Assembly (NCBI GenBank): GCA_013368445.1
Contig: JAACJO010000008.1
Coordinates: forward strand, 1,550,001-1,614,000
Direction of reading: 5' to 3'
Origin: Leucocoprinus leucothites
Taxonomy: Eukaryota > Basidiomycota > Agaricomycetes > Agaricales > Agaricaceae
DNA: 64,000 nt
The position numbers were made by a program, and so were the translations under genes. Shown piece by piece: positions 1 through 11,308 of the stretch; positions within the stretch are counted from its first letter, which is position 1, and every line of letters starts with the position of its first letter. The notes below the pieces were generated by a model. It saw only the letters and a list, made by a program, of their open reading frames with translations, was not told the origin of the DNA and did no database searches.

Positions 1-578
1 GTAGCCTGTGAGCCACTCCTGCTCACCTGGTCAGGAGGAACTGGTACTCGATCTTTCCTACACATTCTTCACGTTCAAGAACTTATCTACCGGCTGCTTT
101 TAAACAGCACCTTATTTCCTGGTCTGTATCCAGCTCTGAGCCTCCAAAACACCTAAAAGCTGACGTCTTTTGTTTGTTTAAAAAACAGACGTAAGCAGAA
201 ATCTGTATTCCACTTGTAACTGCCACACAGGCATCTCACTGGATATCAGCGTTCTCCCCGGTAATAATCCTAGCGCGAAGCCTCTAGAAGACTTGGGTTC
301 ACAGACTGGTCACTCTTTCACTTGGTTTGTTGACATAGCTGCAGGTATACCTCCTTCCAGTTTCCAGCACCCTTTTGTTGGCCTTATATGAATCACTTCT
401 AGGTACCCAAGTCGGCTTAACTCTCAAAGATAGCACCGGTGCTGTGGCGCAATCCGCCTCGTTCACGATCAAACCTGGTGGTAAGTACATCTGAAAGTGC
501 CTCAACGTGAACGAGAATTAGTGCTCATTCAATGATCTACTCTCCAAACCCTCAGACAACACATCTTGCTTGTACTGA
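1..578 (+). CDS. Secreted Ig-like-fold cell-surface protein, 3' part (cut by window edge)
   Basis: Partial gene read from short exons: about 1-43, 231-344, 403-480 and 556-578 (stop TGA). Spliced phases agree throughout. The peptide contains a CEPLLLTWSGGTG segment, then SLDISVLPGN, then TWFVDIAAGTQVGLTLKDS, and ends IKPG-DNTSCLY. This Cys-x-Pro / TWSGG / SVGL-like / DSTG / Ser-Cys-Leu C-terminus layout is typical of a common basidiomycete class of small secreted Ser/Thr-rich proteins with an Ig-like (Kre9/Knh1-like) fold. The signal peptide and N-terminus lie off the left edge. The first intron (44-230) is unusually long for this window and may hide another small exon. Molecular function is unknown; family assignment is from recalled motif layout. 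Confidence 0.6.
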
Positions 579-1155
579 TCCGGTACATGGACTGTTGTAT
601 AGCTTCTATGGCTGCGTTTTAGTTCGCAATGGAATGGTGTGATGTGCTGCTATAGCATTCGGCCCAAAAGTCAAGATGCATTCACGAGTCGCTATGGTTA
701 TATCTGAAACGGAAAAAATACAGAAAAAACGAGGGCTCCAAAAACTATTTTCTATTTTCACGATCAATTCCAAAAATACCAGCTACGTCAAGTCCGCCTG
801 AAATTGATGGTAAACCATTGTTAAAGCTGCTATCACACGTTTCTGGATTAGTGGAAACAGTGTGTGCATCAAACGAGACGACGTCTATTTAAAATCGCTG
901 TTGATGTATTGAAGTATGGTTAGTGGTCATTTCCAGGATCAACCTGTCCGCAAAACCCAGCAGACTTAATAACACACTATGGTCTACAGATAGACAATAG
1001 AGGTGGTCAAACACAGCCGAAGTGTAACCTATCAGTTATCAATTCACAACCCAGAGCTTCAGATAAACGTGTAGGCTACTGAAGGCCAATGATACACTTC
1101 CGGTCTCGACAATGTACTACCGTTATCCATGACGACCCGCAAAACGATGGCATTC
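579..1155. other. Intergenic, nothing recognised
   Basis: AT-rich spacer between the convergent ends of the partial secreted gene and the small cysteine-rich gene. No conserved ORF, RNA gene or repeat was seen. Confidence 0.5.
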
Positions 1156-1350
1156 TTAGGGGGTGCAACAGGTCCAGCATCCGTTGACTTCTTGCGACGC
1201 TCCCGGGAAGGGGCACGGCAGAGGTCCCGACGCACAAAGGCCGAGGTTACAGTTAGGATACTGTGGACTACGGGAGTCGATGACTGCTGATTGAGTTGTC
1301 CACGCTAGCGCTAAGGCAGGCAACAGGAGCGAGCGGCAATTGAAAAACAT
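1156..1350 (-). CDS. Small secreted six-cysteine protein (family member 1)
   Basis: Single-exon ORF of 64 residues. Residues 1-21 form a hydrophobic signal peptide ending near TTQSA. The mature part has cysteines spaced C-x4-C-x6-C-x11-C-x2-C-C and ends WTCCTP. The same pattern, C-x(3,4)-C-x(6,8)-C-x11-C-x2-CC-x-P, recurs in the genes at 56.4 and 57.5 kb, so this is one paralogous family in the window. Six cysteines suggest three disulfides. The mature peptide is only about 43 residues, as in apoplastic effector-like or hydrophobin-unrelated secreted peptides. I do not recognise a named family. An intron at the 5' end cannot be ruled out, but the ATG gives a good signal peptide directly. Confidence 0.55.
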   Translation of the reverse strand: MFFNCRSLLLPALALAWTTQSAVIDSRSPQYPNCNLGLCASGPLPCPFPGASQEVNGCWTCCTP

Positions 1351-1735
1351 GGTCTGGAGAGTGGTGGGGCATATGGGTAAAAATAAGGGGTATTACTGAA
1401 ATCTGGAGAAGACTTACCGGTGGTACGGAAGCAAGACGAATGTGGGCCTTAAGCGGTGCCATGGTTAGCTTTAAAAGGGTTTTTACGCCGAAAATCAGGG
1501 CGCTGATTGGGTTCGGCGGTGAATTTAAGGAACACAAGACAATTTGACTTCCTCATCCTCGGGTCGGCAGAAGATTGATATCAGCACCTGACCGTGTCGG
1601 TGTATCAGCTGGCACGAGCGGCGATAAAGAGCCTTGAAAAGACTGTTTGATTATCCACACAATGACGCTTCATCTGCTGTATATGAATACAAGTACTTAT
1701 TACAGGGGTATGGCATGTAAAAACCACTGCATCAT

Positions 1736-2613
1736 CTATCCACGCCAGGGACGGGGACCAGGGACCTAAAATGGGGATGTAATGAATGGATGATCTACAT
1801 CGGAACCGCCATGAGGATCACTTACGGTGTAAGAAGTTGGGATGGGATAGTAGATGTTGACAGTCAAGCCGGGATCTGTTCGCCGTCTGAGCAAAGATCG
1901 AAGGCAGCTCTGCACATTGACGCACCTGATGCAGAGGCATATCCTGGGATAGAGACCTTAGGAGGATTTCCGCTACCGCTGCCAGTAATACGGATCTGAG
2001 CACAGGAGATGTACCACTGAGGGGCACCAGCGACATGAAGGGCGACTTGTTCAATACGAATAAGGTACTATATGCAAGCAGTGTTTTAGTAACCTACAGT
2101 AGACTTCGCTACTGAAAGGAAACACGAACCTCGCCGGAGGGAGTATTGCTCGGGATCGTAGTAGTCAATTGACTTTGGTTTACGTCGGTGAACGAGAAAG
2201 GGTTGAAGGTCGCGCCCCACTCCGCAATCTTGAACCAGTTGGAACCGCTACCGTCCCAGCTAGAAACAGAGCCGGGCGCCTTTCCAAGGTAGATGGCAGC
2301 CGGACCCTGGTGATAGAGAGTGTTGTCGAGCTTGAAGCCGACAGTTGCGCCAGGCGCAACGTCAACAACGGCAGAGGCGGCACCAGGGTTAACATTGCAT
2401 CGGACATCATTGGAGGTGACTGAAGTAACTGGAGAGTTGTTGACAGGCTGGCGAACAGCAGCGCTTGATGTGGTGCTGCCAGCAATCAAGGTATTCCAGA
2501 TATCTGTGGAATGGAACGTCATTTTCAAAAGCTCCTGGACTGGCGGAAAACTTACAATGGGCAGAGGCGGTTTGGGCAACCGCAACGAGAGAGATGAGGT
2601 TCAAGAGCTTCAT
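1736..2613 (-). CDS. AA9 lytic polysaccharide monooxygenase
   Basis: Copper-dependent oxidase that cleaves cellulose or hemicellulose outside the cell. Exons (complement) 2613-2556, 2503-2130, 2067-1926, 1875-1826 and 1765-1736 join to 217 residues with all phases correct. A signal peptide (residues 1-18, ending TASA) leaves the mature N-terminus H-Y-I-W; this His1 is the first ligand of the copper His-brace. The second His is in [15 protein letters not shown]. The Gln and axial Tyr are in QWYISCAQI. The end is the classic [18 protein letters not shown]. The split falls inside the His1 codon (CAT, T|AT), as often seen in AA9 genes. There is no C-terminal cellulose-binding module, and the protein is short for AA9. 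Substrate and C1/C4 regioselectivity cannot be read. Confidence 0.93.
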
Positions 2614-2666
2614 TTTGACGAATGACCTTGGATTGGATGATTCGCTTTCGGGCAAACATGGCAGGG

Positions 2667-2674
2667 CTTTATAG
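2667..2674 (-). promoter_or_regulatory. TATA box of the AA9 gene
   Basis: CTATAAAG on the complement, about 55 nt upstream of the AA9 ATG at 2613. The position fits a core promoter. Confidence 0.5.
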
Positions 2675-4164
2675 GCAGGAAGACTTCACCAAGGGTAAAT
2701 GCTTTAGCGTGATCGTTGTAAGGTCGGGGATTTGTCAATTTCCGGGTGAATTGCAAACCGTGTCGCGAGCTGCGAGTCGAGTTCCAGAAATCCCGAAAGA
2801 AGTTATGTCTAAATGTCTCGTGCCCAGATTACACAGTGGAAAGTTGCCATCAGACGATCATCGATTCGTCAAGTACATAATGTGCAGACCAACAGTCTAG
2901 ATAAGCAGTGCCAAGAGATGGGCCGTTTCTTTGCCATCCATCTGAACCTCGCAGACTGACAGCGACAAAGGCAGCAAGTTGTAGAAAAGAAATTCCATCG
3001 TAAAAGCTCAAGTGAGTTCTAGAGAGAAGTTTTTAGCGTCAGACGCATTTCATACCCGGCATTCTAGAGCAAAAAACGTACCGCTCTCAAGCACTTGAGC
3101 AAAGACTATTTTAATCGCCAAATCCGTAGGCTCCACAAAACCCCATTTCGCACAGAGAAGAGTCGGCGGGTTTTCACAAATAGTCTTGCCGCGGTAATCT
3201 GCTATATTTCGGCCCTATTTCAGGTTTTGGGTCCATTAGTGACCATGGACGAAGGACGGCTCAAAAGACTTACAATCCAAACCACGACGTCCACTAAATC
3301 CTGAAGTGAGCGCCAACGCTCATAGAACGGCTTGGTTCACCTTCAGGATCATGATGAGCTACAATGACCGACAGGCGCCAAGGCTTGGACTGAGTTCAAA
3401 CAACAAGACACTTGAAATTCATCCAGAAAACCGAGACAGCTGTTAATCCAAAAATTCACCGAAGATCACAAATAACCATGTGGATACCTTCCACGAGTAG
3501 CTTCAAGCCAACTCACACGAGACAGATTGTGGCCGAGTAATTGTTGGCACTCATACACCAACTTCCAAGCTCTAGTTAACTTCCGAATTTCAGCCAAAAT
3601 GGCGCCCTTGAGACTGATGATTGATAGGTCTGGTGGCCATTTGTGAATAGTGAAGTTGCCAAGAGATTCCCCAGCTCATGCCAAGAATTGAGGATGGCAT
3701 CATTGCCCGGGGAAAATCTGGGGAATGAGCTATTTCAAGTCCCGCGGCTACTTATCAACGAATTATTGATATTATTAAGTGTGGGGAAATAGACGATTTG
3801 GCGCACCTGAAGAACTCAGAAAATATGTGGAGTATAGTGGAGTCGAGGTGGGGCGTTGAAAGGTATGTAACGTTGTTGGACTACGTTGGTGCGTTCCAGA
3901 AGTGGAAATAGGGGAGGAAGTTGTTCGGAGAAGTAATCTATTGGACGGGAATAGGTGTTCCAAGAATAGGTCATAGGCAGGCATCGCTCTTCAAAGCGGG
4001 CCTACGTACTGAATATTAGAAATCTGAGTCAACTCGTGCGAGCCACGCGATAGAGATGAAACAGGTAGTTTCACCTAAAAAAAGAGGGGGTACGGAAAGA
4101 GCATTCATCTGCCAAGAGCTTTTTCTTCCGTCTACTGTCATCGAATTACTCCGTGAGCCCAAAC
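2675..4164. other. Intergenic, nothing recognised
   Basis: About 1.5 kb between the divergent AA9 and cryptochrome genes. Only short unsupported ORFs are seen. It presumably carries both promoters; CRY-DASH genes are often light-induced, but no site was identified. Confidence 0.4.
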
Positions 4165-6004
4165 ATGATTCTCTTGTATCTCCTCCGTCGCGACCTTCGC
4201 ATTTCGGATAATGTAGTTTTCTCAGCTATCGTCAAATCGTCACGTTACGCCAAGTTGATCCCATTGTATGTGCTCCCACCGCATCAGATGCAATTATCAG
4301 ACTTTCTGTCCTCATTGGAGGATGAATACCCGTACCCTGAAGCTCGATCCCGTCTTGGAAGGTTCTGGCGCACTGGACCCCGTCGGGCCAAGTTTCTGGC
4401 ACAAGGGGCCTGGGACTTGAAGCAGAACCTCAAGGAGCGTTATAATAGTGACCTTATCATCCGCGTTGGACCAGCAGCCAATGTTGTGAAGGAATGGCTG
4501 CATAGTCAAGAGCTGGGAGACGAGATTGGTGGTGTATGGATGACCCGCGATTGGGCAAGTGAGGAGATGGACGAAGAGAGAGATGTCGACAGTGCTGTGA
4601 ATGAGGCCAGGGATAAAGAAGGAAGAGACATTGACTGGAAAGTTTGGAATGGCGAAGAGATGCTCATCCATAAGTACGTGCAATTATACTCGGACAGCGA
4701 TCCATATTTGACGCTGCGGTAGCGATGACTTGACGCATCCCGCGAAGAATACTCCTGACGTCTTTACGACGTTCCGAAAGCCTCTTGAACCCCTCAAATC
4801 CAACGTCCGCCGCCCACTTCCTCCTCCAAAATCCTTACCTCCTCTACCCAACCGTATACCTGCACAATCTTCGCCCTTCAGAATCCCGACTGACTATGAA
4901 ACATTCCTGAGCTACCTGGAGGCGCCGGTTCAAGACCTTGGCCTTCCGAAGCAGATTTCTCATCCACCGAACGCACGTTCTGCCCATCCATTTGAAGGTG
5001 GTGAGATCGCTGCGCATACACGCATATGTCATCTTCTAGCATCTGGTGCTATGTCCAAATATAAGCAGACGCGCAACGGAATGGTCGGTCAAGATTTCTC
5101 GACGAAACTCGCCGGATATCTTGCAAATGGCTTTATAAGCGCGCGGCAGATCAGCGCGTACCTCGATAAGTTTGAGGATGGACAGCAGCCAGTAAATTAT
5201 GAGGAAGACGGGTTAATGCGATTTGATGAGAGCCCGGGATATGGTAAGGGAGAGAATGAAGGAACGAAAGCGGTACGCTTCGAGTTATTATGGCGGGATT
5301 ACATGCGACTATGCATGAGGAAATTTGGAACAAGCTTGTTCAGCGTGCATGGATTCCGTGGGTGGCAACAGGAACATGCTGACGCGCCAAAGTACAAGTC
5401 CAACTGGCTGACATTGTCGGACCCCGAAGTCAGGGATGCTTTTACGCGCTTCCAGCTCGGCGAGACGGGTTCTAGTTTGATAGACGCGTCGATGCGTGAG
5501 CTCTATTTGACCGGCTATACTTCCAATAGAGCACGACAAAACGTTGCAAGCTACCTGGCGAAATGGCTTGGGATTGATTGGAGGCTTGGCGCAGAGTGGT
5601 GTGAATGTTGTTTGGTTGATTATGATGTGGCCAGCAACTGGGGAAACTGGGCTTATGTTGCGGGCGTCGGTAACGATCCTCGTGGGCGAGGAAAGGATGC
5701 AAAGAAGGGGGGCAAGAAGGCCGGAAAACACCAAACGAGCAAGGTAATTGGAACCGACGAGGGCAGGAGATTTAATCCGGTTAAGCAAGGTTTCGACTAT
5801 GATCCTAAAGGCGAGTACGTGAAAGCTTGGGTTGAGGAGCTCTCGGGTATAAACGACGTCAATGTGCTCATGCAGCCTCACAAAGCCTATGAAGCCAAAC
5901 GCAAAAACAGTGCCGGTGTCCCAGCATTGCGAGAAAGAAATCTCGACTGGGTCACCAATCCACTCGTACAAATCGATTATGCTAGGCCCAGAGCGAGGAA
6001 TTAG
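4165..6004 (+). CDS. Cryptochrome DASH (photolyase/cryptochrome family)
   Basis: Two exons, 4165-4673 and 4723-6004, joined through a 49-nt intron give 596 residues. I chose the ATG starting MILLYLLRRDLR; the slightly longer upstream frame begins only with GTG. Residues about 1-170 are the N-terminal photolyase antenna domain (LRRDLRISDNVVF). The rest is the FAD-binding helical domain: GGEIAAHTRI, the SKYKQTRNGMVGQDFSTKL segment that marks the DASH subgroup, WRDYMRLCMRKFG, and ASNWGNWAYVAGVGNDPRG. The C-terminus is short and lysine-rich. DASH proteins bind FAD and MTHF and repair CPDs in single-stranded DNA, or act as blue/UV-A light receptors. Location is nuclear or mitochondrial by family; no clear targeting peptide is seen. 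Confidence 0.95.
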
Positions 6005-6636
6005 TTGAGTATGAGGTAGATGTAATAAACATACGTACAGGCATCGAGCCTTGATTTGCAAAACTGTCAATTCGAGATGTCGGTATCAAGCCGTCGAGCC
6101 GGAAGAACGCCGGATCATTTGTTTGTGTCCAGTGTCGATGCCAAACAAGCTTGAAATAAATCATCAGCCTCCATCTTGGATTCTGAACTCTAAACTTTTC
6201 CAACCCTCTGCGAGATGCACTGGAACCTATCCATATGAACATACTTTTTCGCCTCGATTATGCCACAGCCCTCTTCTCGATGTTCTGAGAACCTACTGAG
6301 AATCTACAAGAGAACTTCGTACAAGCACTTCATCCACGTGGGGGCGAATCCAAGACAGCTAGAACACGAGAAGAGTTCTCTCCGAAAATGCACAAAGGAA
6401 AATTACGACTTGGGATAATGCGCGCCCATGAGCGGCAAGAGAAGTTGCGCTGCGCTCATCGAACCTTACCGTTCCCTTCTTTTTGAGGAAACGTTGTATT
6501 TCTCGTCCTTACCCATGCCCAGCACGCGCTAGTCGGTTGGGCCTCCTAGCCTGCTATGGGCGGCACGTTACAACTCGTATCCGCTCAAAACGATCCACCA
6601 TTAACCAGTTCAAACCCCACTGAAACTCTGACCGTT
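6005..6636. other. Spacer between CRY-DASH and BTB gene 1
   Basis: About 630 nt with no recognised gene. It should hold the cryptochrome terminator and the promoter of the next gene. Confidence 0.4.
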
Positions 6637-7834
6637 ATGTCTCCATTGAAGCCATCTGTTTTGCAAAATACGTACAAAGGCCTATCTCTCAACAAACAGT
6701 ACTATCTCCCTAATGCGGACCTTCATTTCCAAGTCGGCCCTATTTTCTTATTTTCTAAAGCAGTCGTAATGATTATTTTTTGAACAGGTGGAACAAACAC
6801 TATTTCGTGTTCATTCATACTTTTTTACTCGCGAATCGCCACAGTTCCGTGAGCGAATGGCAGGGGTAGACTGTGCGAGGTCGAATACTCATGATGGCAG
6901 ATCTGACCAGACAGCAATATCGGTGAAGAATACCTCTGTGGAAGATTTTTCGGATTTCCTTTGGGTTTTCTATGATCCGTATGTTACTTGAATCTACCGT
7001 GTATTCTTCCAAGACCCAACCCTCCGTAGATCGTACATGTACAACGCACCAGCAACGATTTGGAGCGTCGTTCTGACCCTCTCTTCCCCCACCCGCTGGG
7101 ACTTCCCTAAAGTGCAGACTCTTGCTCTTCATCACTTGAACAAGTTATCTCTCCCCGTCGTGGACAGGATTGTCTTGTACAAGTCCTGCTCTGTCTCATT
7201 CGAGCATCTACTCCCCCTCTACGTAGAACTCTGCACTAGAGAAGAATCTCTTTCTCTCGAAGAATCAATCCGCCTAGGCTGGGACCTTGCTGTCCCGATT
7301 GTACAAATCCGCGAGCTGTTGTTGAAAGGCAAAGGCAACACGAGCAGCGACGCACTACATGATATGGATGTGGCTGTCGAAGGTGTACCGGAGAAGTGGA
7401 TACAAGATAGGATCAAGTCTATGTTGAATAATACGCAGGAGATGACGTCTTTAATGGACATGCAAGATCATCGTTGTCCGCTGCATCATGAGGTTCAGTC
7501 ACAGCTTGTACGGTTTTTCGAATTTCACGCTCGTAGTTGCACTCGTTGACTGCTCAAACTCTAGTTCGACCTTTGCAATGATAAAACCAAGACCGCTGCT
7601 GGAACAAGATTCCGAAGCAGCCCTCGCATTTTCGAAGGAGCCGCCGCCATCGAAGCAAAGCCAGGGCCATCCAAGTCCAAGGCTCCAGCTCAGGGTAAGC
7701 CCCACGTTTCCCTCCTCTAACGCTCGCATCTTCAAATTTGATCAACTTCAGCTATTGACCACGCGCAGAAATTTGTTCAGAAGATGGTGAAGACGGTCGA
7801 GAGCAGGAAGAGCCCTCCCGTTGTCAACGCCTGA
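6637..7834 (+). CDS. BTB/POZ domain protein 1
   Basis: Exons 6637-6732, 6788-6978, 7030-7507, 7565-7694 and 7752-7834 join to 325 residues in frame. The start (MSPLKPSV) was chosen because the next gene begins MSPTKPEI. BTB core: YYLPNADLHFQ, then VEQTLFRVHSYFF and DFLWVFYDP. It is followed by a BACK-like helical part: TRWDFPKVQTLAL, VDRIVLYK, LYVELCTREE. The tail is short, Ala/Lys-rich, and ends SPPVVNA. Intron 1 (phase 0, before V-E-x-x-L-F-R) and intron 2 (phase 2, inside the Pro codon of FY(N/D)P) are shared by the BTB genes in this window. BTB proteins dimerise and often act as substrate receptors for Cullin-3 ligases; that role here is inference. Confidence 0.85.
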
Positions 7835-8351
7835 GCTTCTGTTGGCACTCAAACCACGTTCTCGTTGAGAAGCCGGCAAGCGAAGAGCAGTGTGTATTGC
7901 CGTGTTCTTGGGAACAGCATTGGTCATGATGAAGTCAATTTATGTATGTGCTCCGCGAATTTGAGAGTTCTTCCGTCCTGTGCACTGGTCTCTAAAATAT
8001 AATTTTTGAGAAATCTGCCTTATCCGTCGGAGCTCATGCACGTTGCCCTCAATAGCCATTGTGCCTTGTTCCCCTCCAAGACTCGTGCCTATGCCAACGC
8101 GGATCGAACCAGGAAGGCAAGGTACCCCGCCAAAAGCTTGATTGACAGTCTCTTTCGACACAATTTCTAATCTCAACCCGCTTTGTACTCCGCAGCCCGC
8201 CTTGCAATTTTCGTCCGAGGAGGAACAAAGTGATTACAGATCGGTCAGTGCGAGGCGCGGTGTTCAACTCTATAAGAACCGGAGGTACTCCTGGGTTCAA
8301 ACAGCCTCATCTTCATCCAATTTTCTCCCTCATCCCAGTCATTGCTTCATT
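7835..8351. promoter_or_regulatory. Spacer with TATA-like element for BTB gene 2
   Basis: About 500 nt without a gene. TATAAG at 8271-8276 lies about 76 nt upstream of the ATG of BTB gene 2. Confidence 0.35.
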
Positions 8352-9445
8352 ATGTCCCCTACAAAACCAGAGATCACCACGATTGTCCCGCACTCAGAAT
8401 ATTGCCATCATTCTGGCGATCTTGTTATAATTGTGAGCGCCCATTCTCACTTCTCTCTTAGACGACATGGCCTGACCCACTACATCTAGAACGATGATAC
8501 CCGTTTTCAAATCCCATCCTGGCATTTCCTTGAATCTCCTATCTTCCGCAAATGGATCGAGGAGCGCTCGAAATCAGATTCGACGACTCAGTCTTCTAGG
8601 ACTCGCGAGATTCTAGAGATAACTATCAGTTCTGCCAAGGATAACGTTGCACCTAATGATCTCACCAAACTCTGTTGGGTGTTTTTCAACAAGTAAGCAT
8701 CGTTATTTTACCTGGGGCGGAAATTGTGTGCTCAGTATCCTGTATAATCACTTTACCAGGCGATTCTCCATCTACGAAGCCCCATTGGACGACTGGAAGA
8801 CTATCCTTCGCCTCGCTAACAAGTACCAGTTTGCCGAGGTTAAGGACCTTGCATTCCGAGAAATTAGTAAGCCAGGTGCCTTCGACATAAAACTCGTCAA
8901 GCGTATTGTTCTCTACCGAGAATATGACGCGGAGCAGCGATACCTCGAGGATCTCTACGTCGACCTCCTCTCTCGTCCTGAGCCTCTTACGATTGAGGAA
9001 GGAGACGAGTTGGGAATGACTTTAGCCCTCTTGGTGTCAGGTGCTCGCGAGCGCCTACGGGCATTTTCCGATCGTCTTGCGATATCTGACAGACTCCCGG
9101 AGTCGATGAGGGCAACCGTTCATACCATGGTAGTATCCATATTCTGGGGCGGTCCTGCCCCTGATCTTTCTCGTCTTTCAAATGGCTCTACATTGGCTGC
9201 TTCTCCCAACGGAGCTCCCGCGCCTTCCAAAGGACCTGGTGGGTCCTCAACTACGACCCCCACAAGCTCGAACGGTAAGTGTTCAAATCTATCAACACTT
9301 CCCATGGTCTCAGCTCATTTATGCTCAAGGTCACTCTGGTCTTGCGGGCCAATCTAACACGACGGATAATCTCTTCAGCGGCTTCGGATTGGGTGGTAAG
9401 AAGAAGCCAAAAAAGAGCAGTGTTTTCAGTAATCTGGACGATTGA
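8352..9445 (+). CDS. BTB/POZ domain protein 2
   Basis: Exons 8352-8432, 8490-8692, 8760-9274 and 9330-9445 join to 304 residues with closed phases. The first exon carries SGDLVII, the second NDDTRFQIPSWHFLESPIFR and LCWVFFNK, the third the BACK-like region (YQFAEVKDLAFREI, VKRIVLYREY, LYVDLLSRPEPLTIEEG). A Ser/Pro/Gly-rich tail ends FGLGGKKKPKKSSVFSNLDD, a basic motif that could be a nuclear signal. The last acceptor (AAG at 9327-9329) was chosen because it alone gives this tail; using the nearer CAG gives a different, less protein-like end. The BTB core has lost the usual LFRVH motif (here TRFQIP), so it is a diverged member. Confidence 0.82.
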
Positions 9446-9614
9446 GTCTCCCCTTCGTACGATGATCTTAGGATATCGATTATTTTATTAACAACTACGT
9501 CTGTTTGCTACCTCTATTCAATTCCAATTCTGAACGCATGTTCGTCGGTAATGATAAATTTCAGCTGAATTTAACATAGGACGTGGTGGGCAGAGAGGCA
9601 CAAGTGCACACTCA

Positions 9615-11308
9615 TCAAAGATTCAATCTTATCCATGAATTCGATGTGCTAACTTCCACTTCGCCTTTCCTCCCCTTATCCCCACCTCCCCACTCAACAT
9701 CTCCCTCAACACGTCCCTCAGCATTCCTATAACTCATATGACGACGTCTACCTCTTCCAGCCGGGTCATCGACCTGTTTTTCGCGGACAATAGTACTAGA
9801 CGAGTTAGAACGGGAGTCAAGAGTGAAGTGGCCTTCGAATGTAGGAGGCAACAGGACATCCATCGGCGAATTTGACGTAGAGCCTCGAAAAGTCAAGATT
9901 GAGTCGACGGGTGCTTTTTGAATTTCAACGAGGTGACCATCATTCGAGGTACGCGTAGTTATGAGAAAATCTGAATCTGATTCGGAAGTTTGTGCGTCTC
10001 TCATATCGTGAAGTTCGATAAACGCTGCGAGTACACTAGAGTATATGATCAGAAAGATTGGATAGCGAAAGCAATGGAAGCTGGGGCGCACTTATTAGTG
10101 GTGGTCATAGACATCTTCGCCTGAGTCGACTTCACTTGATGGAAATCGACATTGACCTCAATGCGGCCGTTGGAAGTAGCGATAACGAAGTCGTCGGATG
10201 AATTGAAGTTGCCTTCGATTGCGCCATTTGACGTTTGAATGTTGACCCACCGTGCAGAGGAGGACTAGAAAAAGAATCAGAGCTTAGCCTACCCTTGCCA
10301 AATTGGAGGTGGAATAAATACCCAGGAAGTGACGGAACCATCAGAGCCGTGCATGCTCAGGTTGCCGATAAAAATCGGAGGTTCAAGGAAACCGAGCAAT
10401 TGATCGGAGTTGACGACGTTTGTCTCAAATCGATTGATGTAGGGATGGCTTATTGGAAGCTCAACGATAACATCGTAAGAAACCTGACTGTCGAGAGGTT
10501 CTGCTTTTATCGGGTTCTAAGCTCAGACAAAATATCAGAGAACTCTGGAATCGAGTGCCAATGTACGATATTGCACTCACAAAAAGACCAACACCATACT
10601 CTCCATCCTGTCGTTTCAGAGTACAGACAATCGTGTCTGCAGTGTTGCGTCCTTGCGAGTGACCCTCGTTGATGCTAGTCCTAACGGAGAACTTGACTTT
10701 GTTGCCACCAGAGACAGTCACTCTCATCAATCCCGAGAGCTTGGCTCCAGCAGAAAAGAAGAGGAGCGTCTCGGAAGGCATGGCAATATCAATGTCAGAG
10801 TAATTGGGGCCAGGGCCATTCTTCATTGGTTCATCGCAGGTTAATAATTCTACATCAGGCGGAAGCGGATAGTTCAGACTCTGGTTTGCAAGTCCAGTGG
10901 TCCACGGCTATCCGGAGTCATTTATAAGAGCCAAACTGTGATGATAGGTATTCAACGTACATGGGGCGTTGGAGCATGCCTGTGTTGGGAGTCTGCCTGG
11001 CTCCATAGACCGCCAAAAATGCAAAATGTAATCGCCACGATAAACACCCCGAAAAAGTTGCATCGTTCCTGACCTCTGATCTCGGGAACCGTACTAGGGA
11101 CTCCCGTATGGGGAGGTACATCAACCCCAGCACAATGTTCGGCGTCGTAGTGGTGGTGGTGGTGGTGCTGGTGCTGGCAGTGGTGATGATGGTGGTCCTG
11201 GTGATGGTGATGATGGTCCTGGTGATGGTGATGATGGTGGTCCATGGTTTTGTAATCTGGTGGAGGCCCAGTGCCTTGGTGGTCTTGCAAAAGGGCGTCT
11301 GTGGACAT
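9615..11308 (-). CDS. His-rich single-pass membrane protein with DUF4097/DUF7330-like beta ectodomain (copy A)
   Basis: Exons (complement) 11308-10961, 10907-10581, 10483-10322, 10264-10092 and 10035-9615 join to 476 residues. The N-terminus is hydrophilic and dominated by histidine runs (residues about 23-60, e.g. DHHHHHHQDHHHHH). It is followed by a hydrophobic segment (CNFFGVFIVAITFCIFGGLW) with Arg/Glu on its N side, suggesting a type II or tail-in orientation. The rest looks like a beta-helix built of TSNGxIxGxF-type repeats (e.g. IQTSNGAIEGNF, VIATSNGRIEVNV, RGSTSNSPMDV) with an DDPAGRGRRR loop, ending VEVSTSNSWIRLNL. This resembles the DUF4097/adhesin class and basidiomycete DUF7330 proteins; the assignment is from memory. 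It is a tandem paralogue of the gene at 12.4-14.1 kb. Confidence 0.75.
11146..11245 (-). repeat. GGT/GAT microsatellite encoding poly-His
   Basis: Imperfect trinucleotide tract and a roughly 24-nt tandem unit (tcctggtgatggtgatgatg on the + strand) inside exon 1 of copy A. On the coding strand it reads CAC/CAT runs and encodes the His-rich tail. Confidence 0.85.

Noticed and set aside
5309..6070. 253-codon reverse ORF opposite CRY-DASH
   Set aside because: It lies entirely antisense to strongly conserved FAD-domain codons and shows no domain.
10908..10910. In-frame TAG in His-rich copy A where copy B has CAG, suggesting a nonsense mutation
   Set aside because: The TAG is the 3' splice site: both copies have a 53-nt intron ending GGATAG / GGACAG, and the next exon starts in frame in both.
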